DNA from: Bryopsis sp. KO-2023
Taxonomy: Eukaryota; Chlorophyta; Ulvophyceae; Bryopsidales; Bryopsidaceae
Direction of reading: 5' to 3'
Assembly (NCBI GenBank): GCA_030272585.1
Contig: BSYQ01000004.1
Location: 7,192,001-7,256,000 of the forward strand
Length of the DNA stretch: 64,000 nt
Position 1 is the first letter of the stretch; each line of letters opens with the position of its first letter. Of this stretch, positions 34,009 through 46,900 are shown in pieces. The notes below the pieces were generated by a model that worked only from the letters and a program-made list of their open reading frames with translations, was not told the DNA's origin and did not search any database. A program made the position numbers and the translations under genes.

Positions 34009-34945
34009 ACAATCGTCTTCATTTTTTCCCAGTTTTTCATTATTTTAAACACCGATGGGGATTTTTGTTACCGTTTTTTTGTTTCAAACTGGCCTGGAAT
34101 CAGTCTCTTTTTTTGCTTTTTGTAAATATGGATGGATGGATTGATTGATTGAGAATTGTCATTGGGCTTGTTGTGACTTTCAAGAGAATATCTCTCCTAC
34201 ACAGTGTAATTGATGTTTGTTTGTTTGACTTTCAAGTGTGTGGAGTCGTTATGTTTTGAGGCTTCTCGCCTGAAATGGCTGACTTGTCTTTTTGCTGGTC
34301 GGTTTTGTGCATACCGTAAAAGTCCTTGAAAAGCTCCCCCCCGAAATAACGCCCACCCGTTGTACGAGTCAGGCACATACGACTTGCGACGAAACCGTCA
34401 CCTAATTGGTGACAAGAGTCTTTTACGGCCCCTTGCCGAAAAGTTTTTTATTTCCTTGCTTTGTTTCGCCCAGGGCCTATTTACGAACCTCTACGGTATT
34501 CGTGAAGGCGTTTCTCCCAGCCGCACGTTTGAACGTTTTTTTGGATGACAAATGTTTGCCCCTGGCGGGAAGAATAATTTCGGGTTCACGAAACCCCTGC
34601 GTTCCGTTAGATTCTAACGGCGTTAGAAATATCAAGACGTGCCACCACATGCTTTTCACGACTGCTTTGTGGATCACAGCCGGTGACGTCCTGCCGCCAC
34701 AGCGAGTGCTGTGTGCCTCGCGGCCGTGGAATGCGCGAGCGGCTGCCGTCGCTTGCCCAGTTGTTACTCCAGATTGTGTTTGATCCAGCCTGGAGAATCC
34801 CTGGCTTCATCCACCAGCTGTGCAGCAGCGGATGAGTAGGTCAGAGATTCGATATAAAGGTTGACCACAATACTACCCTCCACCCTCCCACTGTCGACAC
34901 ATCGATTCGTTCCCCCTGCGTCGCGAGACCCCGCACTCTTCCACA
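34009..34945. promoter_or_regulatory. Intergenic region and promoter of family member A
   Basis: No gene assigned. A 125-codon open frame at 34406-34783 has no recognisable features. A TATA box (TATAAA, 34853-34858) lies 93 bases before the start codon of member A. Confidence 0.5.
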
Positions 34946-36145
34946 ATGGCTGGTCGCTCCCTTTTGTCGGCGTTTCTTCTTTTCGTCGTTTTGTCTTGCA
35001 CCGCCCATGCGAAGCTATCGCGCAAGGAGACAAAGATCGTGACGAGCCTTCGCTCGGCCGCTGTCTCCACCTACGAGCAAGATTCCTTTTCTGTGCAGAC
35101 GCATTCCCAGTCCAAGACGACCCTCAGCCTCTTTGGATTCGCGTTCACCCAGGAATCAGAGGAAGAACAGGAAACCGTGAGGGTGGCTCGAGGCGGAGAC
35201 CGCGTGGACTTCTACGGCACTATTCGAAAAACCGAGACGATGCCCTTCACAGGATCAACGTCGACTACTGTGGAAGAAGTTGTGATTGGAGATGAGTGGT
35301 GGGCTAAACAGGACGGAAGCGCAGGTTGGACTCAGCCAGATCCCGAAGATCCCGACAACGAGGAGCTGGTGGACGATAGGGAATATTTTCAGGACGACGC
35401 AACTGGCTCAGAGGTGAGGAGTCCGCCGCTGAGAGTAGAGTACTTGCTCTGTTTTTTCGTCTCAACTGTGTGCACGCGTAATTGAAATTCCCGCATGGTG
35501 CGTCAAAATGTCATTTCTCAATTTCAAATTGTGCGTCGAATGAAGGTTGAATATTTTCATCGTCACAAACGGACTTAAAGTACTGAATCGAATTCTTTCA
35601 TTTCGTGCCCAACGAAAATGATTAACCCAGGAAAAGAAAAAAGGTTTATTGAAACTGATACTTGGCATAAGAATTGCAATCACAGCTGGTAGCACCGCGA
35701 ATTTTCCTGAATGCAGAAATGGACCCACCAGGAAAGTAGGTGCTGACTGTAAAGTTTCAACCCCAATTTTCTACACTGACAAACCACTGTTTTGCAGCTG
35801 ATGAAAGCCCTAATCACCGGAAACATCGCCAGTGTCGAGTCGATTGGTGACTCTTGCTACAATGTTGTCCCGACAAAGGAAGCTTTGCTGGAGGACGCTG
35901 GCTCTGACGAATTTGGCAGGAAAATGGTTGAGGAGGGGGAAGTCTCCGGCAGTGTCTGCGTTGACAGTGATACTGGTCTCCTGGCCTCAGTTGACATTTC
36001 CGTGGTGGCTGGTGAATTTTCTGTGGAGGTTGAAGGACACGAAACCACTGTACAGAATGTGGACGTCAAGTCAAAGACAACATTTTCAAAATTTGGCGAG
36101 CCCGTCGACTTCCCGGACACGTCTCCACCAACCATCATTACTTAA
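34946..36145 (+). CDS. Secreted protein of unrecognised four-copy family, member A (LppX/LolA-like topology proposed)
   Basis: Two exons, 34946-35413 and 35798-36145, 271 aa, phase-0 intron after codon 156. A signal peptide (LLSAFLLFVVLSCTAHA) is followed by a ~250-residue domain. Conserved in all four members: DFYG, an IGDxxWAK-type strand, SWTEP/GWTQPDPEDPD, a two-Cys pair (SCYNVVP and VCVDSDTGLL) likely forming a disulfide, and the C-terminal TTFSKFGEPVDFPD. The order of a beta-rich N-half, a helix-rich middle, CVDxxTGxL and a final YSxFGxPV strand recalls the LppX_LprAFG/LolA-like lipoprotein fold of bacteria; this is inference. Function unknown. A is the most divergent member and has the longest intron (384 nt). 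Confidence 0.75.
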
Positions 36146-37362
36146 GCCACCCTGGCAAGTCGGTGTTGTGGGATGTTCGTTTTCCAGACCCCTTTTTTTT
36201 CCATCAATCTCAATCAGCGTCTCATCTAGAAAGTTAAGTGAATTTTTGTGAGTTTTTTTGAAAACTAATTTTTGTGAGTTTTTTTTAATGTAAGGAGGGA
36301 GAAATGGTGCTTCTTGCATTTGATGGAGTGTGGCTGGAAAAACCAGTCTGGAATGTGTGATCTTCTTTCTGATAATTCCTCTGGCATGCACCCCTTCGCT
36401 GAGAAAGTTCAGTGAAAACCTGTGAGCAACTGTGACAAAAACTTTCATTTGGTTCCTCAATTCCTCAAACCACAGTCAGTCTAATTCATAATTTGCTGAA
36501 TCAAGATGTTGAAAACTCTGTCACCAACCAACAACACTACAAGACATGTTAGGCGAGATCATTGGCATCAGAATAATAATAATGATGATAATAATCACAC
36601 GTTCACGCAATCGTGACGATTTTTGGTGGCCATCAATGTGAAGTTTGACCTTAACTTCCACAGGGATACTCCCAGGTACCTTACCAATCGACTGGGAAAT
36701 CAAGTGAGTCGAATTAAAAGCTTTTGATCCCTTTAAAGGGATATTAGTATTACTATAAGTCCATTTTTGATTTTGGCTGAAAATTTTACCCCTGGGTCGT
36801 GTGTAAAAGAGATTGCAAGTTCTATTGTTTCGCTGACAGTCTCAACTCAGGAAAGATGGAATTGCACCGAATTACTAGAGATACGTGCTTGGGATCACAC
36901 TTCCGTGCAAAATTGTTCAGCGCGCAGAGCAGCAATCTTTGTTTCCTGCAATATTAAAACGCTTCACAGTGGTGGTGTTTGGATGGACCTGTGTTGAAGA
37001 CTTTGCACTTTTCTTAGTTCGCAGAGCTTTTGCAGAGCTCAATTTTGTGGTTTCCTTCCGCTCGTGGATTTGTGACTTGGTGACGTTCTCCTACCTCAGC
37101 GGCCGCTGGGCGGCTCGAGACTATTGCCGTCGTCTGGGGGCCACAGAATCCAAGACCAACGGTGGTCGCTTGCTGGGTCAATTTTGCGACGTCCACGCTG
37201 GATGGCGATCGATCTGGTAAAGATACCCGCTGGCTTCGTCCACCTGCTGTATACAGCTGTGCGTCTCCCGTTCAAGTCGTCTGTGACAACTTTTTACACA
37301 TTTCCCACCGCGAGGCCATCGATTCATTCCCCCAGGCGTCGCAAGACGGTGCCCTTTTCGCA
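36146..37362. promoter_or_regulatory. Intergenic region between members A and B
   Basis: No gene seen. It includes a palindrome ATCCCTTTAAAGGGAT at 36727-36742 and an AATAAT microsatellite near 36572. A weak TATA-like TATACA (37250-37255) lies 113 bases before the start of member B. Confidence 0.45.
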
Positions 37363-38337
37363 ATGGCTCGTCGCTCCCTTTTGTCGGCGTTTCTCCTGTT
37401 TGTAGTTTTGTCTGGCACAGCCCAGGCTAAGCTTTCGGCCAAGGAGGAAAAGATGGTGAAGGACCTGAGGGGGGCAGCTAGGACCACCTACTTGGTAAAA
37501 TCTTTTTCTGTACATAAGGCGACGACGACGAGCACGGACATGTACTTGAGCGTCTTAGACTTGCCGCTGTCCTCTGTGACGACCGAGGAACAGGTAACGG
37601 TCAGGTTGCGGAAACCAGGCAGCATAGACTTCTATGGTAAAGTTAGCAAAGTTGAGACGGACCCATTTGGAGGGGCACCCACCAAGAGCGGGGCGGAGGA
37701 GGTGCTCGTTGGATACGTGTGGTGGGCCAGAAGGCAGGGGGAAACAAGTTGGACTGAGCCCGATTTTGACGACAAAGATAACTCTGACTTGTTGGGATAT
37801 TCGAGCTCTTTCAAGGAGGATGCCACCGGCATGGAGGTGAAGTTTCTGTCGCAACGACATACATGTGTGTGTGTGGGGGGTGTTTCTTCGTTTGTATTAA
37901 ATGGGTGCACGGAAAATTAAAACATCATGCAATTATATTCGTCGTCCCAACAGCGCTGACGAACCCCTGACTCGCAGGTGCTGGACTCTCTTTACGCCAG
38001 TAAGATCGAAAGCATCGAGTCGATCGAGGCGCCGACCAACAGAGAGTCTTGCTACAAAATCGTGCCCACGCGTAAAGCCTTACTCGAGGATGTAGGGGGC
38101 GACGATTTCCTTGAGCGCATGATCGTTCACGGCAAGTACTCTGGCAATATCTGCGTGGACAAGGAAACTGGTTTTCTGTCCACTACCGCCTTATCCATGG
38201 TGACGGGTGGCTTCACTGCGAAGATGGAAGATTTTGAAGTCAGACTGAAGCGCATGGATTACAAATCGAAGACGACATTTTCAAAATTTGGCGAGCCAGT
38301 CGACTTGCCAGATGTTTCTTCACCTACGGCCACCTGA
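37363..38337 (+). CDS. Secreted protein of four-copy family, member B
   Basis: Two exons, 37363-37836 and 37978-38337, 277 aa, with the intron (141 nt) at the same phase-0 position as the other members. Signal peptide LLSAFLLFVVLSGTAQA. Shared blocks are present: DFYGKV, YVWWARRQGETSWTEPDFDD, ESCYKIVPT, ICVDKETGFL and TTFSKFGEPVDLPDVSSP. Ends in ATGA-type context ACC TGA, the ancestral-looking stop. Intermediate between A and the C/D pair. Unknown function. Confidence 0.75.
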
Positions 38338-39242
38338 GCCAACTCTCCACGTCCGCACCTCAGATCGACTTTTTTCCAGAGGAGCTGATTCTTTTACTTT
38401 CTCTACGTCCAGTATTTTGTTTCCTCCATTTTTGAGTGAGGCGGATTTTGCAGTATTTCTGGCAGGAGAAACAGAAAAACTGGTGCTTTGAAACAGAGCA
38501 TCCAGACTGATGGTTTTGTAATATTTGATATGACTGGGGTGGCTGTTTGTGCGACAACCCGATATGAGTGCCGTACATAAAACACTGGTCTGGCCGCCCC
38601 TGTCTGACTGGGGGTGCCGTGTGTTTTGTAGTTTCGTTTCCTTCCTGCCTTCCATTGTGTTCAACACATTGGGCAAATAAAGTTTATCAGCGATTGGGGG
38701 GGGGCTGAAAGACTAAACACTTGGATATCGAGTAGAATCCAAGTAGTAACCCCTTTGTAGTGACAAATTCGCATGTTGCGATCCAACCATATGGAGTTCC
38801 ACTGCGCATGTGTTTTACGTGTCGTGTCGAGGGTGTTGTGTCCCGCCCATCTCTTTCCGAAACGGTAGAGTCCCACCTTCGCGAGCTACAGTTTGGCTCC
38901 GTTGCATCCACCTGTCTCGATCGAGCTGGTCCAACGCGCGCAATGTCGAGGGGGCTTTTACAGGGAAGAACACCAAGGGGGATCGGCTCGACAGGGGGTC
39001 CATCTCGGCGCAGCAAATTACCAATTGCCGACGTTTACCCACCTCTTGAGAATTTCACACTTCTGGTATCGGAGCTAGAGAATCAACATGCCCGCTGGAT
39101 CGTGTTTGATCGTGCGAGGATACCTGGCTGTGTCACCCTGCTGTATATAACTGTGCGAATCCCACTGTCGCTGTCATAGGTTTGCCGCACTGCCCTCCAC
39201 CCACAAATTGATTCGCTCCCCAGGGCGTTACACTCTTCCACA
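38338..39242. promoter_or_regulatory. Intergenic region and promoter of member C
   Basis: From about 38838 this matches the region upstream of member D, but it carries a ~90-base stretch (about 39045-39135) absent from D. A TATA box TATATAA lies at 39144-39150, 99 bases before the start codon, exactly as in D. Confidence 0.55.
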
Positions 39243-40650
39243 ATGGCTGGTCGCTCTCTTTCGTCGGCGTTTCTCCTTTTCGTTGTTTTGTCTGGCACCG
39301 CTCGGGCGGAACTTTCGTCCGAGGAGAAAGAGATGGTGAAGAGGCTCACCAGCGTCGGTCTTAACACCTACTCTCAGAAGTCTTTTTCTCAGAGCACGGG
39401 GGTTAAGATGCTCACGACAGTAGACTCTGACGGGTCATCGGTAATCCATGATCTGGCAATTGCTCGGGTATTGGCCAGGGTGTCGAAACCCAAGAGCGTG
39501 GACTTTTATGGTAAAGTTAAGCTCTCTCAGTCCTCAACTGGAGAGGGAACCATCGAGGGTGGGGCGGAGGTGGTGGCCATTGGTGACAATGTGTGGGCCA
39601 AATACCAGGGAGAAACAAGTTGGACTGAGCCCGATTTTGATGACGATGATAACAAATACTTGTTGGAAAAATTCGACTCTTTCAAGGAGGAAGCCACTGG
39701 CGTGGAGGTGAAGTTTCTGTCGCAACGACACATGTCTGTGTATGCTTGTCCGATTCAATTTTACAAGTGTCCCGAGCACAAGAAAAGTGCGTCCGAAATC
39801 ATACTCATATCGCACCAGCAGCGCTGACGAACGGCTTACTTGCAGACGATGAAATATTTTAGCGCCGAAAATGTGGAGAGGATCGAGCTGACCAAGGCGC
39901 CGACCAAGACAGAGTCTTGCTACAGAATATTACCCACGCGTGAATTGATGTTCGAGGATTCTACCGATTTTCTCCGACAAGTGATTGAACATGGCCAGTA
40001 CCATATCACTGCTTGCGTGGACGACACAACTGGTTTCCTGTCCAGCATGCACGCTTTCCTGGAGGCGAAGGACTTCTCTGCGACGGAGCGCGGAGAGCTA
40101 TTCCAAGTGAAGCACACGATCGGCGATTCGAAGACGACATATTCCAAATTTGGCGAGCCTGTCGACTTCCCAGATGTTTCTTCACCTACGGCCACCCGAG
40201 CCAACTTTCCACGTCATCATCTCAGATCGACTTTTTTTTCATCTTGAGCTCATGCTTTCTCATATCAAATTATGATTACACACGATTTCATGCTTTTTCT
40301 ATGTTCAGTATTTTTTTATTTTTTTATTTTTGTCTCTGTCTCTTTCTCTCAAACTCAAGCAGCGTCCGTTTTTTGTGATTGAGACGAATTTTGGAGGATT
40401 TTTGGTAGGATTTTTGATTTGGAACTTGTGCTTTGAAAAAGAGCATCCGGAAAAAAATCGGGGTGGATTCTTGGTGTGCTTTTGTAATATCATATCCTAT
40501 TCTGGGATTACTGGGGTGGCTGCCTGAATCTCTTGCCCCTGCCAAGTGCGACAAATGTGCAACAGTTTTTGTATTTCAAGAAAACATCATCCAAGATGCC
40601 TGTTGTAAAAAACCCACAGTACGCCTCTCCATGGCTGCTGAGTTAACGTG
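38838..40650. repeat. Inverted duplication, left copy (member C locus)
   Basis: It matches the reverse complement of 55270-57002: upstream region, TATA box, both exons, intron and about 400 bases downstream. The spacing between copies is about 14.6 kb, spanning the apple-domain and ankyrin genes. Confidence 0.85.
39243..40247 (+). CDS. Secreted protein of four-copy family, member C
   Basis: Two exons, 39243-39707 and 39846-40247, 288 aa, conserved phase-0 intron of 138 nt. Signal peptide LSSAFLLFVVLSGTARA. Blocks seen: DFYGKVKLSQ, GDNVWAKYQGETSWTEPDFD, ESCYRILPT, ACVDDTTGFLSS and TTYSKFGEPVDFPDVSSP. Where member B stops (ACC TGA) member C reads ACC CGA, so a T-to-C change adds 15 residues (RANFPRHHLRSTFFSS-like tail). 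Nearly identical to member D. Confidence 0.77.
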
Positions 40651-40973
40651 GTGTAGAGTGCATATCACAGACCACTGGTGAAAAATCTCGACTTCCGTCT
40701 TCTTTTATCTTTTCCTCTTTTTTCCATGAGACTTTGATAGCCACTGGCTGGCCGGCGGCGCAGACTCAGGGAGGATAGTAAATTCGTCGGACAAAGTCAG
40801 TCACAAGTCACAGCGCGCGAGACAAACCATTTCCGAAACGTCTTGTCGACGGGACGTCCCCTTTTTTTTCGGAGCGATAAGAGTCTGGGTGAGTGCAAAC
40901 GGTGCTGCGTACGTTTCCCTCGCTGCTAGGATTTCTAAAACAGGCCCTGATCGTAGGAAGGGGAGCTCACACA

Positions 40974-43900
40974 ATGCGGCGGCCGATAGCATCCCTCGCG
41001 ATCCTGTTGATTTTCATCTCGTCGACGCTCCATGCGGCCGAGATAGGTCGATTGCTCCCCAAAACCACACCCCAATTTTTGTTTCTTGCGCTCTTTCCTG
41101 TCGTTGGTTGAACCGATCAACTGGACATTGGAGTGCTGCGGTGAGGAGGGCTGATGTTTCTGTGGCTGTGTTAGAGGGTGGATCTGACGAACTGCACCAT
41201 GTGCGGCGACTGGCTGCCAGAGCGAAAGCCACTTCGCTATCTCAAGGAAGCCGAGGTTCGTGCAATGGATCAGAAAAGTGAAGAAGTTGCGAAAAACGAA
41301 CGCACGTTAGTGTGGTTTCCCCCCGCATAGACCGCCCGTTTGTTTTTCTGGGAAAGCCGGTAGTTTAGAAAGGGGACATCATCGACCGAGCGATCCGATC
41401 GCTATAATGGTGGCTACGTATTCAAATGCAGATTAGCTGCTCGCTCAATAGAAATCGGCAACTACGAGGAGTGGTTTCAGACGGGAGCCGTTGACCAAAA
41501 AATAAAATATTATATCTAGAATACTACCAAAATGCAAAGTGGTCGAAGTTTTGGTTGATATTCGTTTTGATGATGTGACAGGAGCTGGACCAGTTTCCTC
41601 TTCTGCTGATGCGAAAGCCACACAGGGTGGCGATGTTGAGGTACACCTTCATTCACCTCCAGAGAATTTTCCATTCGTTTTCTTCCTATTGTTTCAACCT
41701 CAGTTTGAATTGGAGGACTCTGCGTCTATTCTAGGTTTCTTTTTTCCAAGGCTTCTTTCAGGGATGTTGTATTGTGATAGTGGGGTTTTTATTGGGGTGT
41801 TTTGAAACCAGGTGGATGCCAAAGCAATTGCTGCTGCCCAAGCCGAAGTGAAAAACGACATTGCTGAGGCCATCGCTGAAGCCATTTCGATAGTAAAGAG
41901 AGGAGGCAGTGCCAGCTCCCAGGCCTCCGCCACAGCTGAAGCAGTGGGGGTGGCCACGGCCAGAGCGGTCGCCAAAGCCAGTGTGAAGGTGATTGGCTGG
42001 AGTACCTCCATTGGTTTCGAAAGGGGGTGACACTTTCCAAAAAATCCGAACGAAACAATGCTCAAAAAGAGGAAAAAATTCCACCCCTCCCCCTCCCCTC
42101 GTTCCAAAACCAAAATTCCAAAACAAAAACAGCCTTCATGTGTCAAGTAATTTTTTGGGATAATATATCATATTTGTTTATTGGAAACCAACTAAATTTT
42201 GTTTTCTTTTTCTGACCATTTTCTATTTTCTTTTGGAGTAGATCGATGCTACTGGAAGTGCCATAGGCTCCGGTGCAGCTGAAGCCAGTGCAAAGAGCGT
42301 GGCCACTGTGGTTGCTTCTGCCATTGCGAATGCCTTTTCCAGTGCAAAGGGAGGCTCCTCAGAGGCCACCTCAGCAGTCAAATCCTCAGTATCCAGTTCT
42401 GGAATTGCGAGAGCGGCTGCCAGAGCCAGGGTGGCGGCCGAAAGCAAAGGGGGGAGTGTTGAAGTGGTGCAAGTGGTGAGCAACTTCAATTCAACTAAGA
42501 AAAAATTGGGGACCTCCCAAGTGACACTTTACAAGACCAAAAAATAGTTTTTGGATTTCTTGTCGGTTGATACGTTTTTGCTCTTCTTTTTGCTGGTGTT
42601 TTTTGGGTAAGATGCTGTGGTGGTTGCATTTTAGACTGTTTCCGAAGCAGTAACCAGGGTGGTTGCCAGAGCTATCGCTAATGCGTTAGCTGTGGTTGAA
42701 AAAGATTCGACTGTGGCCACTGCTGGAGTTGAAGCTACAACTAGAGTGAAGGAGCAAGCCACTGTGGACTCTACCAGCAGAGTCACGGGCAGAGGCAAGT
42801 TTCCCGAAGTGTTCTATCAAGAAACTCTTTGAAAGTGCATGGGAAGCTTCCTTTTCTGCCTCACTCAATTTCCCCCCTTTTTTTTCATATCTCATTTTTA
42901 TTTTTTATTTTTTATTTTTTTTTTTGGGGGGGGGCAACCGACCTGGTGCTGTGAGGTTTTCCTCTGTGGATTCTGGTGGGATGTATTATTTTTATCTGCT
43001 ACTGGATTGATTTTTTTCAAGGTAGTGCAACAAAATGTGAATTAGTTATTTAAGCGCTGGCTACAATAATAACCAATACTGTATGAGAAAGAGAGAAGGG
43101 GGGGGGGGGGGGAGCCCTTATGGATTGCTTGTATTGATGTGGATATATTTTTTGTTTTTCCTTTGGCTGCAGGTGACAGCTGTGATGTGAGATATAACAC
43201 CGATTTACCCTCTGGCAGTGGGGTGATTAATGATGGGAAAAAAGATATAGCTCGAACAGACGGAGATTGCTGCAAACTGTGCAATGATAATCCAGGTACT
43301 GTGGGAAGACGCAGGTCAGAAGCCAATACATATGTGGAGGAAATTAATAATACATCATGCAACCTTTTGTTGTGGTGTGTGTTTAGTCAATTTTTTTTTT
43401 TGATGGAAAGGGATGTATTTATTTGATGACCTGTGCACATTATCGAGGGCAGTTGTCCTGAAGGTCTTTTTGATTTTTTTTCTAATGTTCTCAATTTAGT
43501 TATTTTGCTGTGCTGCCAAGTCGATGAATTCATGTTTCCTTAAAAGTATTAAAACTATAATAACTATTTAGTGTTATTAATTCAGAAAAATTGTTTAAAT
43601 ATGCCATTTTTTTAATGTGTAGACTGCAGGGCCTGGACTAGAATCACAAAAGCGACTAAATGGAACAGGCAGGGCGAATGCTGGATGCGAAATCTTGTGC
43701 CAACCGGAAAAGCGTGCAGCCATTGCAATAGTGGAGTAAAGAAAGGCAAGTGAATAGCACCATGGAGACTCCACAATAGACAAAAAGAAATGTTTGCTCA
43801 CATACATAGAGAGAGGGGTGTGCACACGAGTTGACTCGTAAATTTATGGAGGCTTTTCAAGGATAAGGATGCTTTGTTGGTTCATGCAATTGAGGGAAAC

Positions 43901-46900
43901 CGAAGAAATACTCCTCAACGCAACATGGACCACGAGACATAGTTTTTTTTATTCAACTTTTTTTAAACCATATTCTGAACGACTTTTGCGAAAGCCGTTC
44001 CAATGAGAGGAGATTTTAAAGGTTATGAGATGTTTTCTATATTTTTCTAAACAGAAATTGAAAAGAAGAAAGACTTCCCGTTTCTCCCTCCCCAGAATGA
44101 CTTTGAAAAAATAGAATGAAAAAAAATTATAAATAGAAAATCATAAATAAAGTAAAATGAGAATTAAAGAAATCAACTGTCTGTTTAGCTTTCCTTAATC
44201 GATGATTGCAGGGGGATCAGGTTCGGCATCAGGGGATGGCAGTGCAGAGACATCATCCTCCGGTGATTCCACTGCCAAGGTATCGGAATATGTATTTTTT
44301 TCCACACTTTTTCAAGGGGTAAAAAACAAGGGCAAGTTGAAAACTTGCCCTTGTTTTTTTCATTTCCAAAACAGTTAGAAGAGCTGTTACGGGGAACTGG
44401 GCTTATTATTGTTACGGCAGTCGGGCCATAACCACTCATTTGCACAGTGGATGGATTTCAGCCTTGATGTGTGGTGAAAAAATGGAAGGACCCCGTCTGT
44501 TTTTAAATGCTTTTTTCTTTTTTTTTTTCTTTTTTAAACTTGGAAAATAAAGGTGGAGGCGCAGGCCATTGGGGAAGCCCAAACCAAAGTTAAGGAAGAC
44601 ATCGCAGAAGCCATTGCTGAAGCCGTGGCTACCGTCAAGAATGGGGGAAGTGCAAGGGCTGCTGCAACTGCAACAGCCACTGGCATTGGGACTGCTACAG
44701 CCACTGCTATTGCGGATGCTGCCATCAAGGTGATTGATTCCCTCTTCTATCCAGAAAAAAATTGAAAAGAAAACTGAAATCACATGTGGAACGACTAAAC
44801 ACTGTGTTGGAAAAAATACAAATTTCATTAAATAATTTTGATGAACAAATTTTCTTTGATGAATTACTCGAGTTTCATTCGAATTTGAGAAGCTTCCTCC
44901 TTGGGTAACTCAACCAGGTGAGAGTAGAAGGCAAAGGGTCGGGGTCAGGATTTGCTGAGTCTGGCAGCAAGGCAATTGCCAAGGTTGTGGTGGATGCCAT
45001 TGCTGAAGCTTTTGCCACTGCAAGTGGCAGTTCGAGAGCAGAATCCAGGGTCAGGGCGGAAGTCAGCGAACAAGCTGTAGCGGAGGCAGCCGCAAAAGCT
45101 GCTGTTCGGGCACACAGTTCTGGAGGCACAGCTGAAGCCTATCAGTCAGTAAGCAGTCAATATCACTTGGGTTCGAGATTTTCACCTCTCCTTCGTCGAT
45201 AGTCTATTTTATGGGGAGAAAGAAAACAGAAAGAAAGTGTCCTCCGCTGTTTCGACTTTTCACAGTTTTAGATTTCAGATTAGTTCACGTAGTTTGTGGG
45301 CTGGCCAGTTGCTTTTTTTTCCCTTCTTATTCCTTTATGGTACGTCTTGTTCATGTTTTGTTTTATGTGTGGGTTTAGACGGTTTCGGAGGCGGTGGCTA
45401 ACGTGGTAGCCAAGGCTGTAGCTTCTGCCCTTGCTGTTGTGGAGAACGATGTTTCCAGAGCAGAGGCCTCAGGAGAGGCCATTTCTGAAACCGGGAAAGG
45501 CCAAGCCTCCGTGCTAAGCGACAGCGGCTCCTCAGCATCTGGTAGGGAATCTCTCATTCATGAGTGAAATTTTTTTTTCGGCCAACTTTTCAAAACCCCA
45601 GAAAAAACTTTACTAAAAACTGGATGAAAATGTGCCAATCAACGCGTACAGAAAAAAAAATTCAGACACCTGCTCTCCATGTTGAATGGAAAATCCAAGC
45701 CCTCAAGTGCCAATAATGTTTTCATTCTGGCTCCTACAGTTTCATTACTAAAACCAAGAAGTGGGAAAAATATCCTTGGTTTCCTTCACATTCTCTGCTA
45801 CAAAAGCTGTGGTCCACTAGATTTTGTTTTGGTTTTTTCGACTTTTGACTTTTTTTTTGGTGGTGTTTTTTTGTTAGAATGCACTATCCAGTGGGGCACC
45901 GACTTCCCCGGTGGTGGTGTGATCAACAACGGAAAATCTGATATTACCCGTAACGAAGAGGCCTGTTGCAAGTTGTGTGCCTCGACCAGCGGTAAGAAGG
46001 AAAAATATTTAAAAAAACAATAATTTTCAATTAAAAAACCAATTAAATCCAATAATCAATACCATAATAAGGAAAACTAGCTAAACAAAAAGCAATAATT
46101 AAAAAAATAATAATTTTCAATTAAGAAACCAATTAAATCCAATAATCAATACCATAATAAGGAAAACTAGCTAAACAAAAAGCAATAATTACGGTCAAGC
46201 AAATAAAATTGAATTTTTTGAATCCATTGTGAATATAAAGCTAAAAAAGAAAAAGTGATCAAAACCTCGAAATTTAATGCCAAAAAGTAAACAAGAGGAA
46301 AACCTTGAGATTTGATTTTTTCCCCAGGCTGCAAGGCTTGGACCAGAATCTCGAAAGCCACCGAGTGGAACAAACTGGGCGAGTGCTGGCTGAGAGAAGT
46401 TGTACCTACGGGCCGATCATGTGATCACTGCAACAGTGGTGTGAGACAAGGCAAGTATCAAATCCAACACCCTTTTCACATGATTTTGAACATTACCACG
46501 AGAACCCTCTTTTTTTTCAAGAAGTTGCAGGCTTCACTGTACTGCAAGTTTTTTGGATGGAATGTTTTTTATTCGTACTTTGGGATTTTTTTTTCATTTG
46601 AAGCGGGATGAAGTTTGTTTTGGTTAAATTTTTGTTTTTTCAATCACAGGGGGTGCTTGTGGAGATAAGCCCGTTGATGGAAAATGGACCTGTGCCCAAC
46701 AGGTTGGGAAATTGACACAATACTTTTTTCTGCATCTTCTGTGTAAAATTTTTAACAAGAACAACAGTACACACTTCCTTTTTCTTTTTCTTGTTAAAAC
46801 TTTTATACAGAGGTGTTTAAAAATTTCATAACACACATTTTGTTGAGAAGTTTTGTACTGCGTGTGTCTATTTGTATGTACTGTCTGTGAGAACATTCTT

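Noticed and set aside
34320-34365. Possible transposon end near TACCGTAAAAGTCC
   Set aside because: No matching inverted end, no target duplication and no second copy visible in the window.
42797-42802. Fourth GC-AG donor (GAG|GCAAGT) at the end of apple-gene exon 6
   Set aside because: Using it puts the next exon in a frame with an immediate stop; the GT four bases later keeps phase, though it is a weak donor.
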